From JADJWR01 sp963847675 (GTDB taxonomy: Bacteria; Pseudomonadota; Gammaproteobacteria; Burkholderiales; Burkholderiaceae_F), in assembly GCA_963847675.1 (NCBI GenBank), contig CAWKAP010000005.1, positions 1-64,000 on the forward strand: a stretch of DNA of 64,000 nt, read 5' to 3'. A program made the position numbers and the translations under genes. Of this stretch, positions 26,800 through 38,352 are shown in pieces. The notes beneath the pieces were generated by a model, which was not told the DNA's origin, ran no database searches, and saw nothing but the letters and a program-made list of their open reading frames with translations. Every line of letters starts with the position of its first letter. The stretch's first letter is position 1.

Positions 26800-27088
26800 G
26801 TCAGATGCGGGGTCCGCTCGAACCGAAGTGCAAAGCCGGCAGTGTAGTGGCTGGCTCGAAAGGCCTGCCTTTGCACACTTTCTGTGGAAAACATTGTGAA
26901 CAACCCTCGGAGACTCTCGGAAAACCCGCATGGGTATTGGGCCGGGCTGTCGTGGTCTCCTGCTGTGCAGACGAAGAACTTCATATAAATCATCAGCTTG
27001 GGCTAATGGTGCGAACTGCGCAGGGGCAACTCGGCGCCGAGGCGAGGATTGACGCGCCCGTGTGGACAGCTACAGCCCGGAAAGCCGC
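26800..27088. other. divergent intergenic region between exbB and xseA
   Basis: This AT-richer stretch must hold both promoters. A possible plus-strand -10 element (TATAAA, 26984-26989) is visible but without a good -35. No gene or RNA was recognised. Confidence 0.4.
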
Positions 27089-28471
27089 ATGGAATCTGGA
27101 TCGGCCGACGAAAACCTAGCATTGGCGCGGGATAGCATCACGGTTTCGCTGCTTAACCGCGCCGTTGCTGGCCTGCTCGCGCGAAGCTTCCAGCTGGTGC
27201 GGGTTCGCGGCGAAATCGCCAACTTCACCCGCGCGTCGAGCGGCCACTGGTACTTCACGCTGAAGGACGACCGGGCCCAGGTGCGCTGTGCGATGTTCCG
27301 CGGCCGCAACGTACTGGCCGGGTTCGCGCCGCGGGAGGGCGACGAGGTCGAGGTACTGGCTCAGGTCGGGCTGTACGAGGCGCGTGGCGAGTATCAGCTC
27401 ACTGTCGAGGCGCTGCGGCGCTCGGGCCTCGGCCAGCTTTATGAGCGTTTCCTGCAGCTGAAGACGCGACTGCAGGCCGAAGGCCTGTTCGACGTGAAGC
27501 GACCGCTGCCGGGGTTCCCGCGCGCGATCGGCGTGGTGACTTCGCTGCAGGCGGCGGCGCTGCGCGACGTGCTCGCTGCGCTTGCGCGCCGCTCGCCGCA
27601 CGCGACGGTGATTGTCTATCCAACGCCGGTGCAGGGCGAAGGCGCAGGCGACCGCATCGCGGCGGTGCTGCAGACGGTCTCCCGCCGTGCCGAGGTGGAC
27701 GTCGTCCTGCTCGTGCGCGGCGGCGGGTCGATCGAGGATCTATGGTCGTTCAACGAGGAAACAGTGGCCCGGGCGATCCGCGCCTGCGCCGTGCCGGTCG
27801 TCGTTGGCGTCGGTCACGAATCCGATGTGACGATCGCCGATTTCGCGGCGGACGTTCGCGCGCCGACGCCGACTGCCGCGGCGGAAATGGCCGTCCCCGA
27901 CCGCCTGAGCCTGCTGCAGGCGGTCGACGATCGAAGCGCGCAGTTGCGACGCATCATGCGGGCCCGGCTGCAACAGGTGCAGCAGCGGCTCGACTACAGC
28001 CAGCGCGCGCTCGCCAGTCCGCGCGCGCCGCTGCAGGCGCTGGCGGAAAGAGTGCATGCGCTGACGCTGCGCACCGGACATGCGCTGTCGGGCCGGATCG
28101 TCGGCCTGCGCCGGCGAAGCGACGATCTGGCTGCCCGCGGCCGGCGCATGGCGCCGAAAACCGAGGTCGCGCAGCACCTGACGCAGCGTCGCCGCGCAGC
28201 GCTGTCGGCGGCGGGCCGCCATCTGCTGCACGGGTACGAAGGGCGGCTGCGAACGCTGGCTGCACGATTGGAAGCGCTCGACCCGCATGCGGTGCTTGCG
28301 CGCGGTTACGCGCTTGCTGCCGATGCCAACGGCCGAGTGGTGACCGACGCGGCACAACTGGCCGCCGGCGACCTGCTGGGATTGCGTTTCGCGCGTGGTC
28401 GTGCCAGCGCGCGTGTGCTGACCGCCGAGCCTGTGGCCGGAGAAGGCGAGCCCCCGCGTGGCGAAGGGTGA
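27089..28471 (+). CDS. xseA: exodeoxyribonuclease VII large subunit
   Basis: The enzyme degrades single-stranded DNA with XseB. An N-terminal OB fold (VRVRGEIANFTRASSGHWYF, FRGRN) is followed by the catalytic core (AIGVVTSLQAAALRDVL, VLLVRGGGSIEDLW, VVVGVGHESDVTIAD) and a long C-terminal helical region; 460 residues. ATG 27089 with GGAAAG upstream is preferred; GTG 27062 in frame would add nine residues. The small subunit xseB is not in the window. Confidence 0.95.
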   Translation: MESGSADENLALARDSITVSLLNRAVAGLLARSFQLVRVRGEIANFTRASSGHWYFTLKDDRAQVRCAMFRGRNVLAGFAPREGDEVEVLAQVGLYEARGEYQLTVEALRRSGLGQLYERFLQLKTRLQAEGLFDVKRPLPGFPRAIGVVTSLQAAALRDVLAALARRSPHATVIVYPTPVQGEGAGDRIAAVLQTVSRRAEVDVVLLVRGGGSIEDLWSFNEETVARAIRACAVPVVVGVGHESDVTIADFAADVRAPTPTAAAEMAVPDRLSLLQAVDDRSAQLRRIMRARLQQVQQRLDYSQRALASPRAPLQALAERVHALTLRTGHALSGRIVGLRRRSDDLAARGRRMAPKTEVAQHLTQRRRAALSAAGRHLLHGYEGRLRTLAARLEALDPHAVLARGYALAADANGRVVTDAAQLAAGDLLGLRFARGRASARVLTAEPVAGEGEPPRGEG

Positions 28472-28536
28472 AGCGCGGGCCGGGACGGGTTCGCCTCGCT
28501 AGAATCCCGGTTCGACTGCATGAAGGAGGAAAGCTG

Positions 28537-29118
28537 ATGGAACACACACTGCCGCCGCTGCCGTACGCAATGGATGCGCTGGCTCCGCACATCTCGAAGG
28601 AGACCTTCGAGTTCCATTACGGCAAGCATCATCAGGCGTACGTAACCAACCTCAACAACCTGATCAAGGGCACCGAGTTCGAGTCGCTCGGCCTGGAGGA
28701 CATCGTCCGCAAGTCCTCGGGCGGCGTGTTCAACAACGCGGCGCAGGTCTGGAACCACACGTTCTTCTGGAGCAGCATGAAGCCGGGTGGCGGCGGCGAG
28801 CCCGCGGGGGCGCTCGCCGCGGCGATCGCCAAGAAGTGGGGTTCGTTTGCCGCCTTCAAGGAGGCCTTCACCAAGAGTGCGGTCGGCAACTTCGGTTCCG
28901 GCTGGACCTGGCTCGTGAAGAAGTCCGACGGCTCGGTCGACATCGTCAACACGAGCAACGCGGCAACGCCGCTGACGACCGCCGACAAGGCATTGCTGAC
29001 GATCGACGTCTGGGAGCACGCCTACTACATCGACTACCGCAACGCGCGCCCGAAGTTCGTCGAGACCTTCCTGAACTCGCTCGCCAACTGGGATTTCGCG
29101 GCGAAGAACTTCGCCTGA
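28537..29118 (+). CDS. sodB: superoxide dismutase, Fe type
   Basis: The 193-residue enzyme converts superoxide to peroxide and oxygen in the cytosol. Metal ligands are His27, His74, Asp157 and His161. AAQVWNHTFFW, with Gln70 before His74, is the iron-type signature. ATG 28537 follows AAGGAGG. It lies 65 bases after xseA and ends at a strong terminator. Confidence 0.97.
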   Translation: MEHTLPPLPYAMDALAPHISKETFEFHYGKHHQAYVTNLNNLIKGTEFESLGLEDIVRKSSGGVFNNAAQVWNHTFFWSSMKPGGGGEPAGALAAAIAKKWGSFAAFKEAFTKSAVGNFGSGWTWLVKKSDGSVDIVNTSNAATPLTTADKALLTIDVWEHAYYIDYRNARPKFVETFLNSLANWDFAAKNFA

Positions 29119-29143
29119 TCGGCGCGCTGTCGCCCCCTCGGCA

Positions 29144-29167
29144 AGCCGGCGGCAACGCCGGCTTTTT
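29144..29167 (+). terminator. Rho-independent terminator of sodB
   Basis: A perfect 8-bp stem AGCCGGCG / CGCCGGCT with loop GCAA is followed by a T-run (29163-29167). Confidence 0.85.
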
Positions 29168-29172
29168 CGTCG

Positions 29173-29622
29173 TTACTGCCGGGCCGCCGCCGGCAGCCGG
29201 CCCAGTCTCGAGCCGGCGCCGAGTCCCTTCTGCGCAAACCAGCCCTGGGTCATCTCGAGCGCGTAGCGGACCGGCTGCTTCGCGCAATGGCTGCGCTCGT
29301 CGTGAGGCTGCATGTCCTGAATGTTCACGATCGTCCCGTCGTCTTCGATGAAGGCGACCGACAGCGGAATGAGCGTGTTGCGCATCCACATGCAGTGCAG
29401 CGACTTGCTTTCGAAGATGAACAGCATGCCGTGGTTGGCCGGCAGGCTGGCCCTGAACATCAGGCCGCGCGCGCGAGTGGCGTCGTTGGTGGCGACTTCG
29501 GCGGTGATCAGGTGGATGCCGGCGGTCAGCTGAACCGTCGGCAGGTGCGGCGATTGTGCCGCAACCGACGTCACGCCAGCGGTCGTGGCGAGAAGGACAA
29601 GCAGTTTCAGCAGCAGGCGCAT
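29173..29622 (-). CDS. DUF192-family exported protein
   Basis: The 149-residue protein has a signal peptide (MRLLLKLLVLLATTAGVTSVAAQ) and a DUF192 domain: RARGLMFRASLPANHGMLFIF, CMWMRNTLIPLSVAFIEDDG and ALEMTQGWFAQKGL. It is periplasmic; the function of this small beta fold is not established. ATG 29622 is chosen because it directly begins the signal peptide. It converges on sodB. Confidence 0.9.
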   Translation of the reverse strand: MRLLLKLLVLLATTAGVTSVAAQSPHLPTVQLTAGIHLITAEVATNDATRARGLMFRASLPANHGMLFIFESKSLHCMWMRNTLIPLSVAFIEDDGTIVNIQDMQPHDERSHCAKQPVRYALEMTQGWFAQKGLGAGSRLGRLPAAARQ

Positions 29623-29838
29623 CGGCGAGGCCGATCGGCGGTTTGACGTTGAAGACGCGACGGGTTTCCGGCCGCTTTTTACCACTTCGTTCGGCGCGGC
29701 CTGGCGGTCGGCCGGCGCCTCTCGTGTTGATCGGCCCTGCGGGAGCGGGCGAGTAAACTGCCGCCCGAAAGCGCGAGCGGCGGAACGAAACGCTCCGCCA
29801 CGAGCGCGAGAACCACGAATCAACAACGCGGAGAGGCT

Positions 29839-31086
29839 ATGTACCAGCACATCAAGGTGCCCGCCGAAGGGCAGAAGATCACCGTCAACAAGGACTTTTC
29901 GCTGAGCGTGCCGGACCAGCCGATCTTGCCGTACATCGAAGGCGATGGCACCGGTATCGACATCACGCCGGTCATGATCAAGGTCGTCGACGCTGCCGTG
30001 GCCAAGGCATACGGCGGAAAGCGCAAGATCGTCTGGATGGAGCTTTTCGCCGGCGAAAAGTCGACCCGTGTCTATGGGCCGGATGTCTGGCTGCCCGAGG
30101 AAACGCTGGCCGCGCTGCGCGAGTACGTGGTGTCGATCAAGGGGCCGCTCACGACTCCGGTCGGAGGGGGCATCCGCTCGATCAACGTCGCGCTGCGCCA
30201 GGAACTCGACCTGTACGTCTGCCTGCGCCCGGTGCGCTACTTCAAGGGCGTGCCCAGCCCGGTGCGCGAGCCGGAAAAGACCGACATGGTGATCTTCCGC
30301 GAGAACTCGGAGGACATCTACGCCGGCATCGAGTACGAGGCGGAAAGCGACAAGGCGAAGAAACTCATCAAGTTCCTGCAGGACGAGATGGGGGTCCGGA
30401 AAATCCGCTTTCCGAACACGTCGGGCATCGGCATCAAGCCCGTCTCGCGCGAGGGGACCGAGCGGCTCGTGCGCAAGGCAATCCAGTACGCGATCGACAA
30501 CAAGCGCAAGAGCGTGACCTTCGTGCACAAGGGCAACATCATGAAGTTCACCGAGGGCGCGTTCGCCAGGTGGGGCTACGGGCTGGCGCAGAAGGAGTTC
30601 GGCGCCGAGCCGCTCGACGGCGGCCCGTGGATGAAGATCAAGGCGGCGCACGGCGAGATCGTGCTCAAGGACGTGATCGCCGACGCGTTCCTGCAGCAGA
30701 TCCTGCTGCGCCCGGCCGAGTACGACGTGATCGCGACCATGAACCTGAACGGGGACTACATCTCGGACGCGCTGGCGGCGCAGGTCGGCGGAATCGGCAT
30801 TGCGCCGGGCGCGAACCTGTCGGATTCGGTGGCCATGTTCGAAGCGACGCACGGCACGGCGCCGAAGTACGCCGGCAAGGATTACGTGAATCCGGGCTCC
30901 GAGATCCTGTCGGCTGAGATGATGCTGCGCCACATGGGATGGATCGAAGCGGCGGACCTGATCGTCTCGTCGATGGAAAAGGCGATCCTGGCCAAAACGG
31001 TCACCTATGACTTCGCGCGCCTGATGCCGGGCTCCACCCAGTTGTCCTGCTCGGCCTTCGGCCAGGCGATGATCAGCCACATGTGA
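29839..31086 (+). CDS. icd: isocitrate dehydrogenase, NADP-dependent
   Basis: The 415-residue TCA-cycle enzyme makes 2-oxoglutarate from isocitrate. Substrate motifs PLTTPVGGGIRSINVALRQ, VIFRENSEDIYAGIEYE and the nucleotide region GTAPKYAGKDYVNPGS (Lys/Tyr pattern of NADP enzymes) match the E. coli-type dimer. Ser in GGIRSINV is the known phosphorylation site in the E. coli enzyme. It is monocistronic, closed by a terminator. Confidence 0.97.
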   Translation: MYQHIKVPAEGQKITVNKDFSLSVPDQPILPYIEGDGTGIDITPVMIKVVDAAVAKAYGGKRKIVWMELFAGEKSTRVYGPDVWLPEETLAALREYVVSIKGPLTTPVGGGIRSINVALRQELDLYVCLRPVRYFKGVPSPVREPEKTDMVIFRENSEDIYAGIEYEAESDKAKKLIKFLQDEMGVRKIRFPNTSGIGIKPVSREGTERLVRKAIQYAIDNKRKSVTFVHKGNIMKFTEGAFARWGYGLAQKEFGAEPLDGGPWMKIKAAHGEIVLKDVIADAFLQQILLRPAEYDVIATMNLNGDYISDALAAQVGGIGIAPGANLSDSVAMFEATHGTAPKYAGKDYVNPGSEILSAEMMLRHMGWIEAADLIVSSMEKAILAKTVTYDFARLMPGSTQLSCSAFGQAMISHM

Positions 31087-31105
31087 GCGGCGCCGCCGTG
31101 GCAAC

Positions 31106-31133
31106 AAAAAACCCCGCTCAGGCGGGGTTTTTT
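31106..31133. terminator. bidirectional terminator between icd and cold-shock gene
   Basis: AAAAAACCCCGC-TCAG-GCGGGGTTTTTT is a GC stem flanked by A- and T-runs on both sides, so it can end icd (plus) and the cold-shock gene (minus). Confidence 0.93.
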
Positions 31134-31152
31134 GCTGGGCCATCGCAGCGGG

Positions 31153-31362
31153 TCAACTGCCGCCCTGGGTGATGTTCGACGCCTGCTTGCCCTTCGGGCC
31201 CGTCACGACTTCGAAGACGACCTTCTGCCCTTCCTTGAGGGTCTTGAAGCCATTCATCTGGATGGCGGAAAAGTGCGCGAACAGGTCTTCGCCTCCCTCG
31301 TCGGGGGTGATGAAGCCGTATCCCTTGGCGTCGTTAAACCATTTCACAGTGCCTGTGGCCAT
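31153..31362 (-). CDS. cspA: cold-shock domain protein
   Basis: The 69-residue single CSD protein has RNP1 KGYGFI and RNP2-like DLFAHFSAI; it binds single-stranded RNA and DNA as an RNA chaperone. ATG 31362 follows GAAGGAAG. The long gene-free leader upstream (to 31804) may hold a temperature-responsive 5' UTR. Confidence 0.96.
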   Translation of the reverse strand: MATGTVKWFNDAKGYGFITPDEGGEDLFAHFSAIQMNGFKTLKEGQKVVFEVVTGPKGKQASNITQGGS

Positions 31363-31804
31363 TTTGCTTCCTTCGCTGCTACGTGACTCTGAGGCGCCCC
31401 GCCGGATTGCACGAAAACCGCAGTGCCGGTGTCGACCCCCCTCCCGGCGGCGCCACTCCTTCTGCTGCGCGGGCGCCGTCATCCGCCCCTCCTGCCGGAT
31501 CCCCTGCACCCGGGCGAATGCCGGAATATTCCAACAAGGCCGGGCGGCGTCAAGGTCCGGGGCAGCACGCCGGGTCGTCCCCGTGCCGAAATCGGAAGCG
31601 TGGCGCCCCCATTTCCGGTGCCGGAGGCGGCCGTTCGGCGGTCCGGCACCGCGTGCGTCTCGGCACGGCGCTATGAAGCAAGGGAACCCGGCGGCGGAAG
31701 CGCGGTCTGGCAAGTGCGCGGAATCGCTGCAGCGCCCAGTTCACTTATTATGGTGACGCGATCGAGTGCGGCATTGCGGACGGGACGCTATCTAGAATGC
31801 GGAT
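31363..31804. other. gene-free region between cold-shock gene and clpS
   Basis: About 440 bases without a supported gene. It contains the cold-shock leader on the minus strand and, near clpS, a plus-strand -10-like TATTAT (31746-31751). No RNA gene recognised. Confidence 0.5.
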
Positions 31805-32109
31805 ATGAGCGAGCGGTTCGACGAAGGCACGGTTACCGAGAAGCAGGCTTCTCGCGTCAAGCCGCCGCCGATGTTCCAGGTTGTTCTGCTCAATGACGAT
31901 TTCACGCCGATGGAGTTCGTGGTGGGCGTGCTGCAGAAGTTCTTCGGCAAGGGCAGGGAGCAGGCAACCCAGATCATGCTCAAGGTGCACCACGAGGGCC
32001 GAGGCGTGTGCGGGGTCTATCCGCGGGACGTGGCCGCGTCGAAGGTCGAGCAGGTTTGCAGTTATTCGCGGCAGCACCAGCACCCGCTGCAGTGCGTGAT
32101 GGAGGAAGC

Positions 32110-32113
<4 letters not shown>
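31805..32113 (+). CDS. clpS: ATP-dependent Clp protease adaptor ClpS
   Basis: The 102-residue adaptor binds N-degron proteins and feeds them to ClpAP. It has the family core FQVVLLNDDFTPMEFVV and the end CSYSRQHQHPLQC-x-MEE. Its stop overlaps the clpA start (ATGA), so the pair is coupled. Confidence 0.97.
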
Positions 32114-34425
<2,312 letters not shown>

Positions 34426-34509
34426 TTCCGGTCCTGGCGTTGTTGCGGATCGACGTCTGTCAGCCGCAATGGCGGCGTGGACAGCACTCGCGGAATGGGT
34501 AGAAACTAG

Positions 34510-34540
34510 GCTCGCGGCACGTGTCCGCGGGCTTTTTTTT
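34510..34540 (+). terminator. Rho-independent terminator of clpSA
   Basis: GCTCGCGG / CCGCGGGC forms an 8-bp stem with one G-T pair and a 7-base loop, followed by eight T (34533-34540). Confidence 0.9.
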
Positions 34541-34570
34541 GCCTTCCCGAACAACACAAGGAGACTTCAC

Positions 34571-34897
34571 GTGATACCGAAATTTGTTATCGCCGGCGCG
34601 GCGGCCGGCCTGGCAGCGTCGGCGTTGATCCTCGCGCCGGCATCGGCGCAGGTCGACGCGAACTCGGCGCGCTACATCGCGGCCAACTGTGCCAACTGCC
34701 ATGGCACCAACGGGGTGGCTCGCGGCGGGATGCCGAGCCTTGCCGGCCAGAAGAAGGAGCAGATCGCGGCGCGTGTGCGCGAGTTTCGCGACGGCAAGCG
34801 GGCGGCAACGCTGATGCACCATCTCGCCAAGGGCTACAGCGATGAGCAGATCGACGCGATCGCCGAGCAGATCGCTCGCCAGTCCATGGGTCAATGA
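34571..34897 (+). CDS. fccA: class I cytochrome c, flavocytochrome c heme subunit
   Basis: GTG 34571 follows AAGGAGAC by 5 bases; product 108 residues with a signal peptide ending ASA-QV. One heme site CANCHG and a distal Met candidate (GGMPSL) make it a single-heme periplasmic cytochrome. It precedes the flavoprotein gene by 15 bases, the order of flavocytochrome c sulfide dehydrogenase operons. The heme accepts electrons from the flavin and passes them to soluble carriers. Confidence 0.85.
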   Translation: MIPKFVIAGAAAGLAASALILAPASAQVDANSARYIAANCANCHGTNGVARGGMPSLAGQKKEQIAARVREFRDGKRAATLMHHLAKGYSDEQIDAIAEQIARQSMGQ

Positions 34898-34912
34898 ACG
34901 AGGAGACGGGCA

Positions 34913-36199
34913 ATGACAACTCACATGTTCTCCCGACGCGAAGTGTTGAAACTGGCCACGGCCGGCGTGGCGGTCGGTGCGCTGGGCGCGTGCGCGAGCA
35001 CGGGCGGCGCCAAGGGCAAGGTCGTGGTGATTGGCGGCGGCTGGGGCGGGGCGACGGCGGCGAAGTACCTCCGGATGTGGTCCGACGGCGCCATCGAAGT
35101 GACGCTGGTCGAGCCGAGCCGGAGTTTCGTGTCCTGCCCGATGTCGAACCTGGTGCTCGGCGGCAACCGCACGATCGAGCAGCTGACGACGAGCTATGAC
35201 GGCCTGCGCAAACGTGGCGTCAACGTCGTACACGACACGGTCGCGACGATCGACGCCGAAAAGAAGCAGGTCCGCCTCGCCTCGGGGGCGACGCTGCCCT
35301 ACGACCGGCTGGTGGTCTCGCCGGGCATCGAGTTCATGTACGAGCGCGTCAAGGGCATGACCGCGGCGGACGCGGAGACGATTCCGCACGCCTGGAAGGC
35401 GGGGCCGCAGACCGTGCTGCTGCGCCGCCAGCTCGAGGCGATGCCCGACGGCGGAACCGTTGTGCTGAGCGTTCCGCTGGCGCCGTATCGTTGCCCGCCG
35501 GGCCCGTACGAGCGCACCTGCCAGATCGCGTTTCACCTGAAGACGCGCAAGCCGAAGAGCAAGCTGCTGGTGCTCGACGCCAACCCGCAGGTGACGTCGA
35601 AAGGGCCGCTGTTCACCCGCGTATGGAAGGAGGACTACGCCGGCATCGTCGAGTACCAGCCGAACATGGCGATCAACGAGGTCGACGTCAGGGGCAAGAC
35701 CTTCGTCTCCAACCTGGGCGACCGGATCAAGGGCGACGTGCTGAATTTCATCCCGCCGCAGCGTGCCGGCAACCTCGCCCGCGACGCCGGGTTGATCACG
35801 GCGAACGACCGCTGGTGCGAGGTGAACTGGATGTCGCTGGAGTCGATCAAGGCTCCCGGTGTGCATGTGCTGGGTGACGCCACGCTGTCGGCGCCGGGCA
35901 TGCCCAAGTCGGGTCACATGGCCAACCAGCACGGCAAGGCAGCCGCCGCGGCGATCGTCGAACTGATGAACGGCCGCATGCCCAGCCCGCCGATGATGGC
36001 CAACACCTGCTACAGCTTCGTCGACGACAAGAGCGCCATCCACGTGGCCAGCGTTCATCATTGGGACGCGGGCAAGAAGACGATGGTCACCGTGGCAGGC
36101 TCTGGCGGCGTCTCCGGCCAGGACCGCGCGCAGTGGTCGATCGAGGGGCAGTATGCGTGGGGCTGGGCGCAGACGGTCTGGTCCGACATGCTGACCTGA
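34913..36199 (+). CDS. fccB: flavocytochrome c sulfide dehydrogenase, flavoprotein subunit
   Basis: The 428-residue FAD protein has a twin-arginine signal (SRREVLKLATAG), then VVVIGGGWGGATAAKYLR for FAD binding. Redox-active Cys candidates are in SFVSCPM and YERTCQIA; the C-terminus has the FCSD flavin domain (MPKSGHMANQHGKAAA). The pair oxidises sulfide to zero-valent sulfur in the periplasm and sends electrons to cytochrome c. Presence suggests sulfide detoxification or lithotrophic potential. Confidence 0.9.
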   Translation: MTTHMFSRREVLKLATAGVAVGALGACASTGGAKGKVVVIGGGWGGATAAKYLRMWSDGAIEVTLVEPSRSFVSCPMSNLVLGGNRTIEQLTTSYDGLRKRGVNVVHDTVATIDAEKKQVRLASGATLPYDRLVVSPGIEFMYERVKGMTAADAETIPHAWKAGPQTVLLRRQLEAMPDGGTVVLSVPLAPYRCPPGPYERTCQIAFHLKTRKPKSKLLVLDANPQVTSKGPLFTRVWKEDYAGIVEYQPNMAINEVDVRGKTFVSNLGDRIKGDVLNFIPPQRAGNLARDAGLITANDRWCEVNWMSLESIKAPGVHVLGDATLSAPGMPKSGHMANQHGKAAAAAIVELMNGRMPSPPMMANTCYSFVDDKSAIHVASVHHWDAGKKTMVTVAGSGGVSGQDRAQWSIEGQYAWGWAQTVWSDMLT

Positions 36200-36356
36200 G
36201 CAGGGTGACATTCCGGGCGGCCGCCGATCGGCAGTCCTCACGCAGCACGGCGGCGGCCATCGCCGCCGTGTTGCTTCTACCCCGGCCTGAAACCGGCGAT
36301 TGCCGCAGCCGCTCCAGCGAGGGCGGGGAACGGCGCACTCGGCAGCGCCCGACGGT

Positions 36357-36947
36357 TCACCGGTCGTCCCCGGTCGCCGCGGCGCGAAAGTTAATGGTCG
36401 CCGCCTGTCGCGGATGCAGTCCCTGCGTGTCGGCGTAATAGCTGCGCAGCAGTTGGAGATCCGTCTCGACGTCGCCGCTCATGTGCACGTAGTCGCGCAC
36501 GCCGACCGACTTGCGGCCGTAGTCGATGAAGGCCAGGCCGACCGGTACCTGCGTCGCCAGCGCCAGGTGATAGAAGCCGGAGCGGAGGTGATACTGGAAC
36601 CTGCGCGTGCCTTCCGGCGACAGGGCCAGCCAGAACCACGGCTCGCTGCGCATCAGCTCGGCCAGTTGCTCGACCGCGCCGCAGGCATGGTGACGATCGA
36701 CCGGACGGCCGCCCCATAGCCGCATCAGTCGGCCGAGCGTGGCGCCCGTGAAGCCGCGGAACAGCGACTCCTTGCCGACGAAGCGCAACGGCAGGCCGAT
36801 CGCCCATTTGGCGAGCAGGCCGATCACGAAGTCCCAGTTCGAGGTGTGCGGATAGACGATGATGATGCCGCGTGGCCCCGGGGGCTCGACGTACTCGACA
36901 CGCCAGCCGATCAGGCGCAGCACGATGCGCGCCGAGGCCCGCAGCAT
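36357..36947 (-). CDS. 1-acylglycerol-3-phosphate acyltransferase-like protein
   Basis: The 196-residue protein has HTSNWD, a variant of the HX4D acyltransferase motif, and the second motif SPEGTR, plus hydrophobic segments at the N-terminus. It likely adds an acyl chain to a lysophospholipid or related substrate at the membrane. ATG 36947 after CAGGGGC is chosen; the upstream gene ends at 36985. Confidence 0.85.
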   Translation of the reverse strand: MLRASARIVLRLIGWRVEYVEPPGPRGIIIVYPHTSNWDFVIGLLAKWAIGLPLRFVGKESLFRGFTGATLGRLMRLWGGRPVDRHHACGAVEQLAELMRSEPWFWLALSPEGTRRFQYHLRSGFYHLALATQVPVGLAFIDYGRKSVGVRDYVHMSGDVETDLQLLRSYYADTQGLHPRQAATINFRAAATGDDR

Positions 36948-36984
36948 CAGCCCCTGCAGGTCGATGCGAGGCTGCGTCGCAGTC

Positions 36985-37998
36985 TCAAAGCGTCCGTTCG
37001 ACCGCCGCGATCGACAGGCCCCCGGCGGGCATATCGGCCCGCTGTACGCGGACCGCGGCAACAGCGCGGCTGATTTGGGGCGCCTGGACGTGGATGAATT
37101 CAATCGGCGTGCCGCCCGCCTCCGCATCGTCGAGCACGTTGTTCATCGAGTCCACGCTCAGCCGGCGCAGGTCGATGCGCAGAAGCTCGCGCGCCGACCG
37201 CAGCGTGTCGCGCACGATGTCGAGCTGCCGGTCCAGTCCTTCGGTGCCGCCGCCGTACTGGCCCATCGCGGCGTTCATTTCGTCGAGCCGGCGCTGCAGC
37301 TCGGCGCGCTCGGTGAGCGGATCGGCGGCGCCCTTGCGGTCGGCTCCGTCGTCGGTGAGCAGTGCGCCTTCGTTCTGCTCCAGCATGCGCAGCCGCGCCT
37401 GCAGCATCGCGCGCTCTACGTTCAGCTCCTTGCGGCGCTCGTCGGCACTCGCCAGTGCGCGCGTTGCACTAAGCAGCAGTTCGTTGAAGATCTGCACCCC
37501 AGCCGCCTGCCGCAGTTCGTCGGCGCCGGGGGCGACGATGCGGATGCGATGGTCGCCGAAATTGGCCTGCGTGCGTTCGACCTCGTGACGGACCTGATCG
37601 CCGACGAGGCCCGCGCCCAGCACCTTGCGCGTGGCGAAGGCCATGCTGAGCACGGCATAAGCCTCGTCGCCGGCGCCGGGCGAGCGGAAGAAGCGCTGCA
37701 ACTCGCGCATGCGGGCCAGCACCTCGGTGATGCTGTCGGCCTTCGCGAACACGGCGCGCAGCAGCGGATCGCTGGCCCAGTTCTTCGTGGCAAGGTCGTG
37801 CACCTGCTGCAGGCACTGGGCGCCGGCGCGCGCGACTTCGATCGCCACGGTCACCCCCGGAGCCAGCCGGTTGCGCCAGTCACGCACCAACGCGAGTTTC
37901 GGTTCGACCACTTCGACGGTGCGGTCGAGCGCCTTGCCGAGCAGCGGATCGCTGCCCGCGGTCGGCTGGCGGCCGAACAGCCGGTCGAACAGGCCCAT
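36985..37998 (-). CDS. coiled-coil protein of unknown function
   Basis: I do not recognise the family. The 337-residue protein starts MGLFDRLFGRQ, has no signal peptide or membrane helix, and is mostly helical. A long charged stretch (about 170-260: ERRKELNVERAMLQARLRML and ELQRRLDEMNAAM) is a likely coiled coil. It lies 3 bases after the RRM-like gene and just before the acyltransferase gene, so the three probably share a transcript. Confidence 0.75.
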   Translation of the reverse strand: MGLFDRLFGRQPTAGSDPLLGKALDRTVEVVEPKLALVRDWRNRLAPGVTVAIEVARAGAQCLQQVHDLATKNWASDPLLRAVFAKADSITEVLARMRELQRFFRSPGAGDEAYAVLSMAFATRKVLGAGLVGDQVRHEVERTQANFGDHRIRIVAPGADELRQAAGVQIFNELLLSATRALASADERRKELNVERAMLQARLRMLEQNEGALLTDDGADRKGAADPLTERAELQRRLDEMNAAMGQYGGGTEGLDRQLDIVRDTLRSARELLRIDLRRLSVDSMNNVLDDAEAGGTPIEFIHVQAPQISRAVAAVRVQRADMPAGGLSIAAVERTL

Positions 37999-38001
37999 GG
38001 C

Positions 38002-38274
38002 CTATCCCGGCTTCCCGGGTTCCGGCCGCGGCGGCGGGGCGACTTGCGCGCTGAGCGTCTTGCCGCGAACGAAGACGCCATTGATGCGCGGCTGCAGTCG
38101 GCGCAGCGTCTCTTCGTTCACATCGTTGAATGCAACGACTGCGCCCGGCCGCGTGCCGTCGCCGGGCACGCGCATGATCTCGTCGCAGAGGGGAAACCCG
38201 TGCTTCTCCAGCCAGCCGGAGATCTCATCGTCGGTGACATCGGCAGGCAGGTTGGTGAGCCAGAGATTGGCCAT
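38002..38274 (-). CDS. small RRM-like RNA-binding protein
   Basis: The 90-residue protein opens with LWLTNLPADVTDDEI, an RNP2-like strand with the DEI-x-x-WL helix, then GAVVAFNDVNEE as a weak RNP1 position, then a Pro-rich tail. This fits a divergent RNA-recognition motif. It is the first gene before the coiled-coil protein. RNA binding is inferred from fold only. Confidence 0.65.
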   Translation of the reverse strand: MANLWLTNLPADVTDDEISGWLEKHGFPLCDEIMRVPGDGTRPGAVVAFNDVNEETLRRLQPRINGVFVRGKTLSAQVAPPPRPEPGKPG

Positions 38275-38352
38275 GTTGCATTTCCTCGAGCAAAGCGGGG
38301 CGGGATCAGTCGATGATACTCACGCGGCCGTCCACGCGAGTCGTCGGCCCGA

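Noticed and set aside
26885..26915. DnaA-box-like TGTGGAAAA near exbB
   Set aside because: Single imperfect match, no cluster of boxes or AT-rich unwinding region; no origin genes nearby.
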